NCBI GenBank assembly: GCA_024516155.1 | Contig: JAJJXM010000037.1 | Location: forward strand, 124,001-188,000 | From: Pyronema omphalodes | Taxonomy: Eukaryota > Ascomycota > Pezizomycetes > Pezizales > Pyronemataceae | Direction of reading: 5' to 3' | DNA: 64,000 nucleotides | Shown: piece by piece, positions 23,852 to 36,184 of the stretch | Numbering within the stretch: the stretch's first letter is position 1 | Layout of the letters: the number at the start of each line of letters is the position of its first letter | Made by a program: the position numbers and the translations under genes | The notes under the pieces: generated by a model | The model's database searches: none | What the model saw: the letters and a program-made list of their open reading frames with translations, nothing else | Told to the model about the DNA's origin: nothing

Positions 23852-25142
23852 TTTCTTCTCGGAAAACCACTTCCCAGCAATCTTTTTCAGGTGCGCCTCA
23901 GCCTTTTCCCGAGTCCATCCCATCCAAAAGCGAAGCCGGAGGATAGCCTGGGCTTGCTCCTCCGCAGTAACTCCCGACCACTGGACTGGGGTTTCCCAAT
24001 CCAACTTGCCAGCGATCAATGTTTCTTTTGCGGATGGACCATCCTTGCCAGTTGAGGGTTCCTTAATCCACATGTCCCAGTCGGGGTCCTCCGGGCCCGT
24101 GGGAGAGTCATCGTCGGTATTGCTATCGGTTGATGGAATAGCCTCAGAGCATGCTGGAACATCTTGGATGACGGTCCCCTGTTCGTCACCTCTGTCGGCG
24201 ACGTGAACAGAACTGGCATCGTTACTGCCCCACTTGCGCTTCGGATTCACCTGTGAAGCCGTAACGGCTTCAGGTGAGCTGGAAGCCACATGTGGTGCCC
24301 TAGGGTCCTGAGGAACGGATTGAGAAAGGAAAGCGGTGGGGGGCAGTTGAGATCTGAATGGCGGAACTGGGTGTGCTGGAAGATGGGATGTTTTCCTCAG
24401 GTTGGAGTGACACTCGGAACGCCTTCAACATCTGCGGTTCCAGGAAACACCTGCTGTACGTGGGAAGTGATCTGCGAAACAGGCAGTCCGGAAGGATAAA
24501 GTGTGCTGACGAAGCCGGGCGATGCCTGCTACAAGGGCAAGGTCACCGCGGGATTCATTCCGGCGGATTGACCATGATACCTGAAATCACGGCGGAATGG
24601 GTTTCCATCCTGACGAACCATGCTGCCAGTCTGTACATTGACATCGGATGATGATGATGGAATTACAGCAGCGGGCTCATTCTGCATGCCAGCATATCAA
24701 TAATCTTCTGCCTGTGAAGGTGAAGGTGATGTCCTCATGGGATGTGGGGACTGATCCATCCGGGGACGAGGAAGATGCAGAGTACTAGCAACAACTGTTA
24801 AACATTGTTCTTGAGGCAAGGCATATAATAATGACTTACCCCGGGTTATACTGCATTTCTTGCACAGCGGCACGAGAATCTACTGGCTCGTTCGAGAGGA
24901 TGCCGGACCCGGATACTGGCTGTAGTTGGCTGATCCGACGTATTAGAAGAGTGTCATAGAAGTTTACATCAAGCGACCACTTACCTCACAGTACTTCCCT
25001 CAGAAGAAGCAGCACTTGCAGAAGCGGTAGCAGAGTCCGCAAGAGAAGAGTTAGTGTTTCTGCTAATCATCAGCATTAAAACGCCGCATGGCCATATCGG
25101 CTTGTCTGCGACTTACTGGGGGTAGTCGGTAACGTTTTCCAT
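23852..25142 (-). pseudogene. Family-A copy A4, multiple stops and 3' deletion
   Basis: Exons 25142-25117 (26 nt), 25062-24985 (78 nt), 24929-24840 (90 nt) and 24784 to about 23852; the first three match A5 exactly in length. Exon 4 has TGA in the HYQY-like region and TAG for Gln in the LQQAPPGF-like region, plus frame changes around 24300-24410. The frame is then clean through SSPEAVTASQVNPKRKW, GPEDPDWDMWIKEPSTGKDG and GKWFSEKK, where the homology breaks off; exons 5 and 6 are gone. Upstream leader and promoter are complete. Confidence 0.75.
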
Positions 25143-25690
25143 TGCTTATTACTTCAGGAGAACCATAACGATATGCGTGTTGGTGATGCGCGATAGAGAC
25201 GGACGGAGGAGGGCAGAACTAGCAGTAGGGGAATGCCTCGCAAGGACTGGTGCCTCGGAAACATGGTAGGAACTTCGAAGGGTGGCAGTGATGTCCACAA
25301 GGTTTCCAACGGTGGCGGTTCCTTGAGCGACCTTCAGTCGGAGATGGTCAGTATATAACTGTTAGGTGAGACTTGCGTGGCATTTGGGACTTACTGATCA
25401 GGAAGGCTTCCGGGTGGATCAGGAAACTTCGTAGAAGTATGTGTTCAACATATGCTAACACTCTCGGTGTCGTTAGTGTCCATGATCTCTTACTTCAAAA
25501 TTCAGGAGGAACTTACTGTGTTATTCCGGTGTTACATAATCTGTTGCACTCAGTGCCTGGATTATTTACGGCATCAATGTTGATTCCATTGCTCTTATCC
25601 GATGTGGCGAAGTAAGGCGGAAAAGCGGGCCGAGTGGCCTACCACTATCTGGATATTGTTGTGTACAATGTTGTATAGAGAAGGAGAAGG
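25143..25690 (-). promoter_or_regulatory. Transcribed leader of A4
   Basis: Best preserved leader of the A type. It contains a 7-codon upstream frame (MESTLMP, about 25586-25563), a donor GTAAGT near 25520, a very short second intron (GTAAGTCCC to CACCTAACAG, about 25400-25365), and the open stretch GNLVDITATLRSSYHVSEA shared with A1. Confidence 0.55.
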
Positions 25691-25707
25691 AAGGGGGATT
25701 GGACTGC

Positions 25708-25850
25708 TTTATATAGTCGGAAGATTCATGTAGCTCATTAGCGCCTTGGCTGAGCAGCTTGTTGTGCTTAAGCGAAGCAATTTCTGGCCAGCCGGGACAG
25801 TTTCAAACCCCATCATGGGGAACGACTCTGATCATAGGCCCCTCATCTCA
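25708..25850 (-). promoter_or_regulatory. Family promoter of A4
   Basis: Minus strand: GCTTCGCTTAAGCACAAC, CCAAGGCGCTAA (25749-25738), then TATATAAA (25715-25708), the clearest example of the module. Confidence 0.75.
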
Positions 25851-26319
25851 TTCACCAATGAACGAACCACAGTACAGTTTGGATACAGCATACTTCATGG
25901 ATATAACAATATACAACATCAGTACATATGACTAATTTTGCCCGACAGGTATTCGATAACAAATGTTAGAACTTAGAAACAAACAGTGAACAGGTAACTA
26001 TATTCAGTTCATTCAGCAGCTACCGTACTTCCTGAACGTCAATCCTATATCCATCTGCACATTATCGCTTCGCATACAAGATTGACAGAGAAATAATCGA
26101 AGCATACAACGCCCCCGCGGAATGGCTGACCTAAGCTTGAAACATTTCCATGCATCTCGAACACAATTGGACACTTCCGGTATCGGCGAGATGCAATGTA
26201 CAACAAAGAGTGTTGTCTACGTTCAATCTAGTATCGTCAGTATATTCCGAGAGTTCGAAATACTAACCGTTGTTGTCTTGTTGCTGAGTAACTAATTTCT
26301 GCTTTTCCCTTGTCAGCTG

Positions 26320-26480
26320 CAGGATAAGCCGGTGCTGAGCGCCTTGACTGTGCTCAAGAGAAACAGGATCTGCCCAGAGTGAATGCTTTCCCAGTTGTCA
26401 CTCTTCAGGGCTGGGTCAGGTCAACAACCCGTTCGTGGATCGAACAGATAACTACTATCCCTCTCTGAGACAACACCATT
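26320..26480 (-). promoter_or_regulatory. Relic family promoter between B2 and A4
   Basis: TCAAGGCGCTCA at 26347-26336 with CTTGAGCACAG before it. It pairs with the relic at 17220-17480 in both position and flanking sequence (the AACAACCC and GAGACA/ACACCATT stretches). No gene follows; 25860-27080 is otherwise empty. Confidence 0.4.
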
Positions 26481-27086
26481 TTGCAGAAGCAAATAATGGC
26501 ACCGCCACAGGACGACTATTGTGAGAATCAAGATTCATCGACGATTACGACACTCGGAAAACCACACGCTGACCTCGAGATATGGAAAACTGCTCAGAGT
26601 ACCAACGAATGAATTATATTGTTTGAGTACCCTTACGAGGAATCACAACCACTCAAACTTTGACTTCCTGACACTTGAATCTCGCACGCAATTAGCATGC
26701 TGACGCAACGAATGTGTGGTCCTGATTGAAATGGGTCCTCGAATTTCTACAATTCGGCGCGGAATCACCACCAGACGCCAATAACAAACATGAAAGAGCA
26801 AAAAAAAGAAAGAAAAAAAACGGTGGTCGTCACTAAAAGCCAATCATACTAGCTTTGGCCGCCAGTCCTTGGACCATCCACCTGATAATGTACATCCCAA
26901 ATTTATTGGATGCGGCCCTTCCGTACCATCACTAGGCTCCATGTCGAAGTTGATGAGTAAGCCATGCTCGGCGCATTAACACCTCCACTTCCATGCCATA
27001 TATTCCGCAAAAACTAACCAAGACTCCTCCATCATCCTTCAACATCGTTATCACTTCAAACCCAGATTGTCACCCAGCGCATCAAT

Positions 27087-29612
27087 TTAGAACGTATCAG
27101 CCTCTCTGACATCCCCAAGACCGCGTTGTTGGTCAAGAGCATCCACACCAGCATCCGGAGCAGGAACGACAGCAGTGGAGGTGGCGAACGGGTGAATAGC
27201 ACCAACGTCCGTGGCCACGAGATTTAACCCGAGGTTTCTGGCAGCTTGGTGATCTCGGTCGTTCATCTGGTCGAGCCTATTCACGATGGGGTCCGCGGTA
27301 GCTGCAGCATAGAAATCCTGGGGCTGTGGCTGTGTCAGTATCATTAGTAAGATCACCCGAGGATCGACATCTGGAGGACGAAACTTACCAAACAGTCTGG
27401 CCAGTTGTTCAAACGATCCTCTTCATCCTCGTCAAAGGGAAGGAAGAGAGGTTGCGCGGCGCCTGTCGCCGCATCGGTTGCACAAACGCGTGGATCGCTA
27501 CCAAACCCGGTAAACGCCAAACCTTGATTTACGGCTGCATCCGCGTTCCAGACGACAGAGGGAACAGAAGCGTGAGCAAACAACGTAAAGGAACTGGGAC
27601 CGGCATTCTGAGTCGGATGGGTGGTTAGTATCCAAATTCGCTTTGGCAAAAAGAAAAAAGACTCACCGCGCAATTCGAGCCATACACACTAGCATTTGAC
27701 GGAACACCCGAGTCAACGACGGTAGCCGCCACGGGGGATGGTGAAGCCGCGACGGACGCAGGGGAACCAGACTATGACATCTTAGCATCCATCATCAATA
27801 GCGTCGTCCTACACTGGGCGCTTAACGTACCAACACTGAAAGGGCGCCACTATAAGAGGCGGAGCCAGCACTGGGGCCAGCAGTCGAGGAAAGCCCATCA
27901 GAGATGCGCGCCGCTCTAGCCGCCTTCCTATTTGCTTTCCTGTCCTCCTGTCTCTCCTTCTCCGATCTTTGCTTTCGACATTTTAACGAAATATAGGCCT
28001 CTGCAGTTTCCCAGGAAGCCCAGGGGAATCGGAGACGGAAGCGTCTAACGGCCCGAAGCTGACGCTCCAGCGGGATATCTTCCCACACGACAACGGTTCC
28101 AGCCTCCCAGGGAAGTTTGCAGAGCTTCAAAGTCGCTCCTTGAGGGGGGTACTTCGTACCTTCAGGTGCAGGCTGGATATCGCCATCTGGGTCATCTGGG
28201 CCGGTCAGAGCTGGAGGTCCAGATAAGTCCACCCCTGGAGCGGCACTATGCCAGACGGGACCTGCGGCGGCTGCTGTGGGTTGAAGGGCTCCAGAATCTG
28301 AGGTTGCGGAAGACGAGTACGATACGATCCCAGCGCAGGCGGACGTGGTGGCGAGGAGCTGTTCAGCTGGGGCAGAAACAACAAACTCATGCATGAACTC
28401 TAGGGGTACAACAGTTTTAATGGACCCTCGAACCCTCTTCTTCCGGGGCTGCTTCTCCGCAGAATCCCTTGGTGCTCCGGAGGTATTAGTTTCAGGTCCA
28501 GGCACGGCTGCAGCCTTCGACTGAACAACCCTCTTGCGCTTAGATGCTGCCTGCTGTGCTCCTTCAGCGCAAGGTGCCGACGCTGGGGCAATGATAACAC
28601 CCGAGACGGAAGCACTAGGCGTCGAAACAACACTTTCGATGCTTGTATCTGGATAACTGACGGCGGTCTGAGCCGAACCAGCAGTCCATATGCTATTCAG
28701 TCCAGCTGGATCACCCGGAACTGGGAACGGGAAGCTCGAATAACAAACGGCAGCTGATGGAGCATCGAAAAGGCCGGACGTAGGTAGGGCACTGGCCTGA
28801 GTTGCTGTTTGGGGTGGAGCAGTGTGGTTTTGAGCTTTCTGTGTGACTTCAGAGCGCAGTGCTGCGAAGTTCTGCCAAGGCTCCATTGCTTCTTCACCGT
28901 TCTGGGGTACTGATGGAATACCCACAGTCATCCCGGGATGGAGTGGTGCAGGTGCATGTATGAAGGTTCCAAAATGAAAGGGACTTGTTGCCGGTGTTTC
29001 AAACGTTCCAGCGCCAGTACCGGCAGCATCCAGCGGAGCAAGAAAGGCACTATCCAGACGGCTTGGTACAGACAGGAGTCGAGGATCCAAGACGTTACTG
29101 GACAGGTGAACTGGTGGTAGGTCTGCATAATGGAGGCTGGACGAGCTAACTGAAAAGGAAGCACCTGCTGCTTGCTGAGGAGCCAACAGATGGCCACCAC
29201 CTCCATACTGCTGGGAAGCCGCATGAAGGGGAAAATGCGCCAAATCGTATCCAGACGTACAAGATGTGGTCGTCGTAAAACCTGGACCTGTTGAGGCGGT
29301 ATGTGTCGCCCAGGAATGCCGATCATCGACAGCGGGATAGGCAGGGTTAATGATAAAGGATGGCAGCCTGACAGCAAGTGTTAGAATGCTCAATGATGAT
29401 GACACCGCAATAACCACTTACTCTTCTCCTTCACCCGTTTTCGGTCCTGTTCCCCTATCATGAGGCCCGTTCTGGCTGTCGGACTGAGGAAATGAATCGT
29501 CCCGTGCCGGAACGCATTCAGGGCTAAATTCTATCGTCAATACGGGCGTCTTCATATTAAATCAAGTAGTCACTTACTTCTGGTCGTACCCTGGATAGTT
29601 GGTATACTGCAT
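27087..29612 (-). CDS. Family-B copy B2, intact six-exon gene
   Basis: Exons 29612-29578, 29523-29422, 29367-27831, 27771-27667, 27607-27389 and 27329 (or 27323)-27087. All junctions are GT-AG and keep one frame of about 746 codons. The start MQYTNYPGYDQ is the first ATG of the 35-nt exon conserved with B1. Order of features: Pro/Ser/Thr-rich region with few charges (about 1-330), KRKRVVQSK and RKKRVRGS basic clusters (about 330-380), conserved block GPDDPDGDIQPAPEGTKYPP, WEDIPLERQLRAVRRFRLRF, SEKERQEDRKANRKAAR (about 450-540), then QPLFLPFDEDEED and a C-terminal RLDQMNDRDHQAARNLGLN segment. The block aligns with the A-type block, so both types share an origin. I recognise no named domain; a nuclear regulator or DNA-associated protein is an inference from the basic clusters. 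It is the only intact B copy here. Confidence 0.8.
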
Positions 29613-30200
29613 CTCGTTGTATGATTAGATCTTTCTTGTCGTGGTGGATATGGGATGGTATTGGCTATCCTGTGACTGAATGAGGGATTCGAGTGATGAA
29701 GGGTGTTGCCAGCTGGGGTTTTGTAGTCGGATTTTCAACAACTTCAAACTGCAAAACTGTGGCAATCTCCTTTGCTTTGCTAATACGTAAGGCTAGTAGA
29801 AGGACCTTTCCTTATCAATAGTGGCTGTCGGTGTTGTTCTGCCGCGTGTTGAGTGTGGTAATCGGAAGTTGTGAGTGATGGGAGTTGGCCAGTCGGCTGT
29901 GAGAGCTATGAAAGAATGGGAACTGAGAGACTCCGGAGGAGACGCCAAAATTCAGAGCGTCTATACGAGGACCTTTGTGATGGACGATTCGATGGATAAA
30001 CGTGGTGCGGAAATCCAGGGATGCCAATCTGAATTGAACAATTTACTGGAGGGCTTCCGACTGAAAGGCGTTCGCTCTCGGCCCTCTGGGGGTTCAACAA
30101 GCTCTCAGGGTTGACAATTCCCAGGTATACCATGACATACCATCAGCGCCAAGGACAATGAGCACAACGCGAGCTACCATTCAAGCTCATTGAAATCCAA
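29613..30200 (-). promoter_or_regulatory. Leader and degenerate promoter of B2
   Basis: About 29650-29800 resembles the B1 leader (GCCAGCTGGG/TTGTAGTCGGAT-type stretches). At about 30143 the plus strand reads AGCGCCAAGGACAATGAGC, a two-base variant of the A2 core surroundings (AGCGCCTTGGCAATGATGC), with no convincing TATA box. Weak compared with other copies. Confidence 0.35.
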
Positions 30201-32131
30201 GTATTGTTTCTATGGAATATTCGACGGGAAAATATGTCATTATAATACGGAATCCAACGAGATGTGTTTAGATCGAATGAATTTCCTCTTTTCAGAAGGA
30301 ATCGAAATGGTGGCTACATACATTGATGTCTCTGATACTATAACTCATAGGGAATGACCGAGCGGCTTTCAACAAGCCGTGTCCGGAATGGAGTATTTCG
30401 GGAAACTTTTGAGTTACAAGTATAGAATACCCTGGTATCTGAGCCATTCATGTTGAACTCAGATATTTTGAGTTCTCTGCATTGGAAGTATCCCCTATCT
30501 CATGGAGCACAAGTCTTGAGGGTCGAAAAACGATTCGGCCGGGATGAGCTGGCTTGGCAATGATTACATAACTGCGCACAGCAATGATGATGAAAATTAT
30601 GTGGAGACAAACTCCAGTTGAGGAATTTCAAGAAAGGGAGTTTTCGTTCTTGGCAAATATGCGTTCTTATAATGAATATGGGAAGTATATTCGCAGCAAA
30701 ACCTTCCGGGGGGGCATCAAACGTCATTGCTCTTATGGGACGCTGAAACGTGCCAGTATACAGACTGCCACGAAACAGCAAAAAGAAACAATGCATTACC
30801 AACCAAACCCCAAATAGCTACGAATTGACAATTCTATCACCACAATTAACACGCTGGAAACCGTGAGATGACAAATATTTGGATGATACTCAGGCAGTCT
30901 CCCGGCAACTGAAAATGGCCAAGGCAGAGAGATTAACAGCCTGGTTTTGGCGCTGAGCATGCCAGTAGACTGACCAACTACACTCAAGAAACTCGAGTGC
31001 TTCATTATCAATGTCATGGCTCCTGAAATGAAAATTGTATAATTCAATGGAAAAATGTGGAATACGAAAGAGAATGTCAGGCTGTCGTAAAGCATCCAGA
31101 ATCGTTGGAAGTCCCGCGCAAGTGTGCAGCAGCATAAGACCTCTTGAAGTCTGTTACAAACGGGTAGGAACCCATCAAAACGTACGAAGTGTGGAAGGGA
31201 GCGCTGAGCTAGCTTGAGTCCCGGAAAATATGTCCTGGAATCAACATTAGAGAAAATGTCATTTCAAATCATGGCAAATTGTGAAAGAACATAAGAACAT
31301 ATGAGACTTTGAGAAGTCTGTTTTGCTGCCCATACACTTCACAGAGGCGCCGTGCGTTCATATGAAGCCCATATGCAAAGGACTCAGGAAGCCATCAGCA
31401 TGTCAAGCAGCACATAACCTCTGCGTGGCAGGAATCAGGATACTTCGGTCCTAAAAATTGAAATATGCGCATCACCGCCGCATTTCTTCACTTCAAAAAT
31501 TTGGGTGTCATTCAGGTGGTTAAAAAACTCAAAAGGTGGATGGCGCACAACATTTGGAGATAAGGTTAGGGTTGGAAGAGCGTCTAATGGTGGTTAGGAT
31601 ATGATGTGGATAACTAATGTACCAATGACAAGTAATGTGCGCTGGTGGCCTTCCTATTGCAGCATTCACTCGCAAAGCAGGAGCCGATATGCACAGAGAC
31701 GGGTCGGGGTAACATAATATTATTACCAACTGTGGTCGTGGACCACCAACAGACAAAAAAACAAAGAAAAAAATCTGCAAACACGAGAACTCAGAAACCA
31801 AGAACGCCAAAGACCCCAGGATACAGAAATATCCATATACACTGATCGACAGGGAACTGGTAAAACATTAGTATATGCAGACAGAAAACCGATGATTAAC
31901 TTACAACCAAACATCAACCTTCGGCAAGGAAAATTAATTGCCGAACTCCACCCGAGACAACAAAACGCAGAGAAGAGCCGAACACGAAACTGAAAAGACA
32001 TAAGAATACACCAAACAAATTTCCACTGGAGAACTCCGCTCAATGTTTCCAGCACGAGACGCAAGATTGGCGACTCGTCTTTTACTGACAATTCTTGAAG
32101 CAAGATGCAACAGTTACTATCGACCGTCATA
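30201..32131. other. Intergenic, A5 3' flank, no supported gene
   Basis: The part next to A5 (about 32000-32131) is its 3' UTR, sharing TTGCATCTTGCTTCAAGAA with A1 and A3. Beyond that I see only short frames of poor quality and no repeat. Confidence 0.45.
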
Positions 32132-34168
32132 TCAGGCCTCCTCCGGTGAGGTGCCAGCAGTCTCCGAGCCATCTCCTGAGGTTGATCCAGTTGGAAGAAC
32201 AGCAGAAGGGACTGTAGCGTCCGCAGTGACGCCTGTTGTCCAGGACGCAAAAAAAGGACCTGTCAAACGCAGCCGAGAAAAGTCAGGACCGGGACGACGA
32301 GTACCGAGATAGGGTACCTATGTTTCCAATCAACTCTTGTCACCAAAACGAGGTACGTCATGAAAGGATCTTACCGTCGTTTGGCTAGGTACGTCCTGGG
32401 GCCCCTCAGTTATTCCGTCATCTGCGACATCCCCAGTAGATTCAGGATTCGTGAGGGATTCGAAATTCGTTGATCGAATCTCATTCAGAACAGCCTCGAT
32501 TACTGCATGTTCTGCATTCCAGGCCATATCATCGTCACTGTCAGATTCGTCGCCGGAAAACAGAAAGAGAGGAGTGTCGTCAGTGGTAGTGGAGGGAATT
32601 TCAGTGCTGGGAGCGACAGCAGAAATCACGGGAAGACCTGTGATGAGGGCAGCAGTGGACTGCGTGACCTAACATATTAGCTCCTAAAGCAGAAGAAACA
32701 TGAACACATTATCGACTTACTATGCTGGGGACCTCGGCCTTCCGAGTCCGCTTCACTCGCTCAGGGTTCTCTCTATCCGCTGCCTGGCGTTTCTTCTCGG
32801 AAAACCACTTCCCGGTCATTCTTTTCAGGTGCGTTTCCGCCTTTTCCCGAGTCCATCCCATCCAAAAGCGAAGCCGGCGGATAGCCTGGGCTTGCTTCTC
32901 CTTAGTTACTGCCGCCCACAGGACTGGGGTTTTCCAATCCAACTTGCCAGCGATCAATGTTTCTTTTGCGGATGGACCATCCTTGGCAGTTGAGGGTTCC
33001 TTAATCCACATGTCCCAATCGGGGTCCTCCGGGCCCGTGGGAGAGTCATCGTCACTATTGCTATCGGTTGATGGGATAGCCTCAGAGCATGCTGGAACAT
33101 CTTGGATGACAGTCCCCTGTTCGTCACCTCTCTCGGCAACGAGAACAGAACTGGCATCGTTGCCCCGCTTGCGCTTCGGTTTCACCTGTGAAGCCGGAAC
33201 GGCTTCAGGTGAGCTGGAAGCCACATGTGGTGCCCTAGGGTCCTGAGGAACGGACTGAGAAGGGAAATCGGTGGGGGCAGTTGGGATCTGAATAATGGAT
33301 CTGGGTGTGGCGGGAAGATGGGATGTTTTCCTCAAGGCGGGAGTGACACTCGGAAGGCCTTCAAAAGCTGCAGTCCCTGGAATAACCTGTTGTCGGTGGG
33401 GAGGGATCTGCGGAACAGGTAGTCCGGAGGAATGAAGAGTGCTGAGGAAGCCGGGCGGTGCCTGCTGCAAGGGCAAGGTCACCGCGGGATTCGCTCTGGT
33501 GGGGTGAGCATGATACCTGGAATCACGCCGGAATGGGTTCCCATCCTGATGAACCATGCTGCCAGTCTGTAGATTGGCATCGGATGATGATGACACTACA
33601 GGGGCGGGCGCATTCTGCATGCCAGCATATCGGTAATCCTGACGAACCATGCTGCCAGTCTGTAGACTGGCATCGAATGATGATGACATCACAGCAGCGG
33701 GCACATTCTGCATGTCAGAATATTGATAATATTCTGTGGGTGAATGTATAGGTAAGGTCCTCGTGGGATGTGGGGGCTGATCCATCCGGTGACGAGGAAG
33801 ATGCAGAGTCCTAGCAACAACTGTTAGATATTGTTCGTGATGCAATACATATAATCATGACTTACTCCGCGTTGTACTGTACTGCTTGCCCAGCGGCACG
33901 AGAATCCATTGGCTCGCTCAAGAGTGTGTCCGCCCCGGATACTGGCTGTAGTTGGCTGATCCGATAAATTAAAAGAGTGCCATGCAATTGTACATCAAAC
34001 GACGACTTACCTGACAGTGCTCCCGTTGGAAGAAGAACCACTTGCAGAAGCGGTGGCAGCGTCCGCAAGAGAAGAGTTAGTTTTTCTGCTAATCATCAGC
34101 ATTAAAACGCCGCATCGCCACATCGGCCGGTCTGCAACTTACTGGGGGTGGTCGGTAACGTTTTCCAT
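32132..34168 (-). CDS. Family-A copy A5, intact six-exon gene
   Basis: Exons 34168-34143 (26), 34088-34011 (78), 33955-33866 (90), 33810-32721 (1090), 32668-32375 (294) and 32317-32132 (186). All introns are 43-57 bp GT-AG and the frame runs unbroken for 588 codons, ending SPEEA-TGA. Features: start MENVTDHPQ; Pro/Ser/Thr/Gln-rich region with a 31-residue tandem duplication (about 100-160); KPKRKRG basic cluster; conserved block GPEDPDWDMWIKEPSTAKDG, AIRRLRFWMGWTREKAE, GKWFSEKKRQAADRENPERV (about 340-425); PLFLFSGDESDSDDDM acidic motif; final exon VPYLGTRRPGPDFSRLRL. Family function is unknown. It lacks the long leader found at A1-A4: homology ends within 60 bp upstream of the ATG and no CCAAGGCGCTAA is seen in the next 2 kb, so expression may differ. 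Confidence 0.8.
33544..33729 (-). repeat. 93-bp (31-codon) tandem duplication in A5
   Basis: Two direct units, 33544-33636 and 33637-33729, each encoding a version of YxYxxMQNxPAxVxSSSxDA then LQTGSMVxQD. A1 and A4 have one unit. The length is a multiple of three, so the frame is kept. Confidence 0.85.
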
Positions 34169-36179
34169 TGCTTAATACTTCAGAGGGATAATGAAGATAT
34201 GCGTATTAGTGATGAGCAACAGAAGATTTGTGGGAGTTCGCACAGTTGGAGGAAGCTTGTTGGGGATCGAGTATGTTTTGGTGACGGAGTCTCCTTTGCA
34301 TGGCTGGGTGGTTCAACAACTGGGAACTTTCACACTGGACCCCCCCCCCCCCCTCCCTCCACTGTCATTCTACGTACATAAAATTGGGGCCCAATTATTC
34401 ATCATTGAGGCCTAGCGAGAGTCTATGGCTGTCTATTCAGCGCCGTCAGCTTCGCTGTCGATAAGCTGCTTGACATGAGGCGGCCGATCACTGTACCCGT
34501 TCTCAGCAACCATGGAAGCACCAGCGACAACCAATTCAAGAGCAGCGGAATGACGCCATAGCTGCTGCTAAAAACATCACAGAGAAGCCCAATTGGCATT
34601 TCCGATTCAGAAGTACTGGATATTACGGAATGGCGTTTTTATCTTGGCATTTACATTTTGCCACTTCAATGCTTAAGTGAATCCAGCCGTTGAAACACTT
34701 TAGGCAGAGCTCCAATTATCTGCAATATCCAGTCGCTGGATGCCTGAGGGTCAAGTTGGGCAGAAAAACTGAGTGGGTTGAAAGATGAACACACTCCCGA
34801 GAATAAAAGGTGGGTTCTGGAGCCATAGCATGTTTCAAATTCCAGAGCTTATAGCCGGTTTTTTTTGGGATCTTTTACTGCACAAGTTAGACGGATTCGG
34901 GGGAAGCCGGGGGCGAAAGGCTCAAGTATCCAATCGTCACGCCACATAACTTCATGCTGTGGTTACATACAACGAATTCAATAGCAATACGAGTAGTAAT
35001 TTGAAGTCAAATGTTCCAGCCCCATGTCTGGCTTTGATGTCACCATGAGTTGGGATGCTGCTTTAGTACCGATATGAAAACAAAGCGGGATTTCAGGAAG
35101 AACTCTGGGACGCAAGGCAATGTTGACGAAATACGAGGGCCAAATAGTATTCGTGCAAGAATGTCACAATAGGTTTCATTGTTCGGCATTAGCAGTTTCA
35201 GGTTCGCAGCAGTAGCTCACAAGCTTCAGGGTGAATGTTTCTGGTAATGCAAAACCAGATTCAAAAACCCAGGTTTTGCTTATTTAAGGTATGTATGTTT
35301 ATTTACCTGTAGATGGTAGGGATGGATTAACTCGGCTATGCTTGGTTGTGAGTTGCTGTCGTACTTGACGTCACTTTTTCCGCTCAGGGACGAGTGATCG
35401 GCAATGCTTTATGCATCCGACCCTTTCGATGGTTACCATCAGCTGCAGCTTTTCCCGGCTTGTAGGGCTGGTTTTTAAGTTATGGCTTTCTTTGACATGC
35501 AATTCTCGGTGCTCCAAGTGATCAATGTAAAATATGAGCAATGACTACATTCGAGGTTCGAACTACCATGTCTGTTATCGTAAGTCACTACTTCGAGATT
35601 TCGTCGCTAGTACTGAAACCGCGGAGAATGCTGTACCGAACGTTATGGCAGATACGGTGACATCTTGCGTTATAAAACTCCATACTGCCAGGAAAACAAT
35701 GAAATATCATGTTTACTCTATAAAAGGCATCTGTCATACTGAATTACTACATCATCTTGATCGCTCAGTAAATTTCGTCCTGGCACATTATTTATCCCAG
35801 CAGAACAGGCTTCATAGGCTGAATGAGCAGCATACTAAAGGGTGATCTGCAGGAAAATGCCCAGAATAAGATGGACGCGGAAAGAATGAACCCATTTTTG
35901 AGTCGCCGAAAAAGAAGGGCTTTTCTGTTAATGTCGTAGGGTCCATCTGCGATGGATTGGTCTAGAATTATATTTGAACAAAGGTCTTAGATGTTGCAAT
36001 AGTCGTTGTGGAGCGTTTTAAAATCCCAATCTCGTTTCCATATGTTACGTGTGTTGACCAAGGTGTATGGCTATAATGAATTAGGACACCAGTCCTGACT
36101 GTAGTTCATCCTTCAATACAGTGGAGGGTTGTCATGCACACTCAGCCCTCCTGATTTTATGTGAAAACATCTACTCTAA
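34169..36179. other. Intergenic between A5 and B3, no supported gene
   Basis: A C-run lies at about 34340-34353. A 103-codon open frame at 35534-35845 (+) has no recognisable feature and no homologue in the window. Nothing else stands out. Confidence 0.4.
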
Positions 36180-36184
36180 CCAAA

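Noticed and set aside
35534..35845. 103-codon open frame on the plus strand
   Set aside because: No recognisable feature, no intron signals that extend it, and no conservation in the window.
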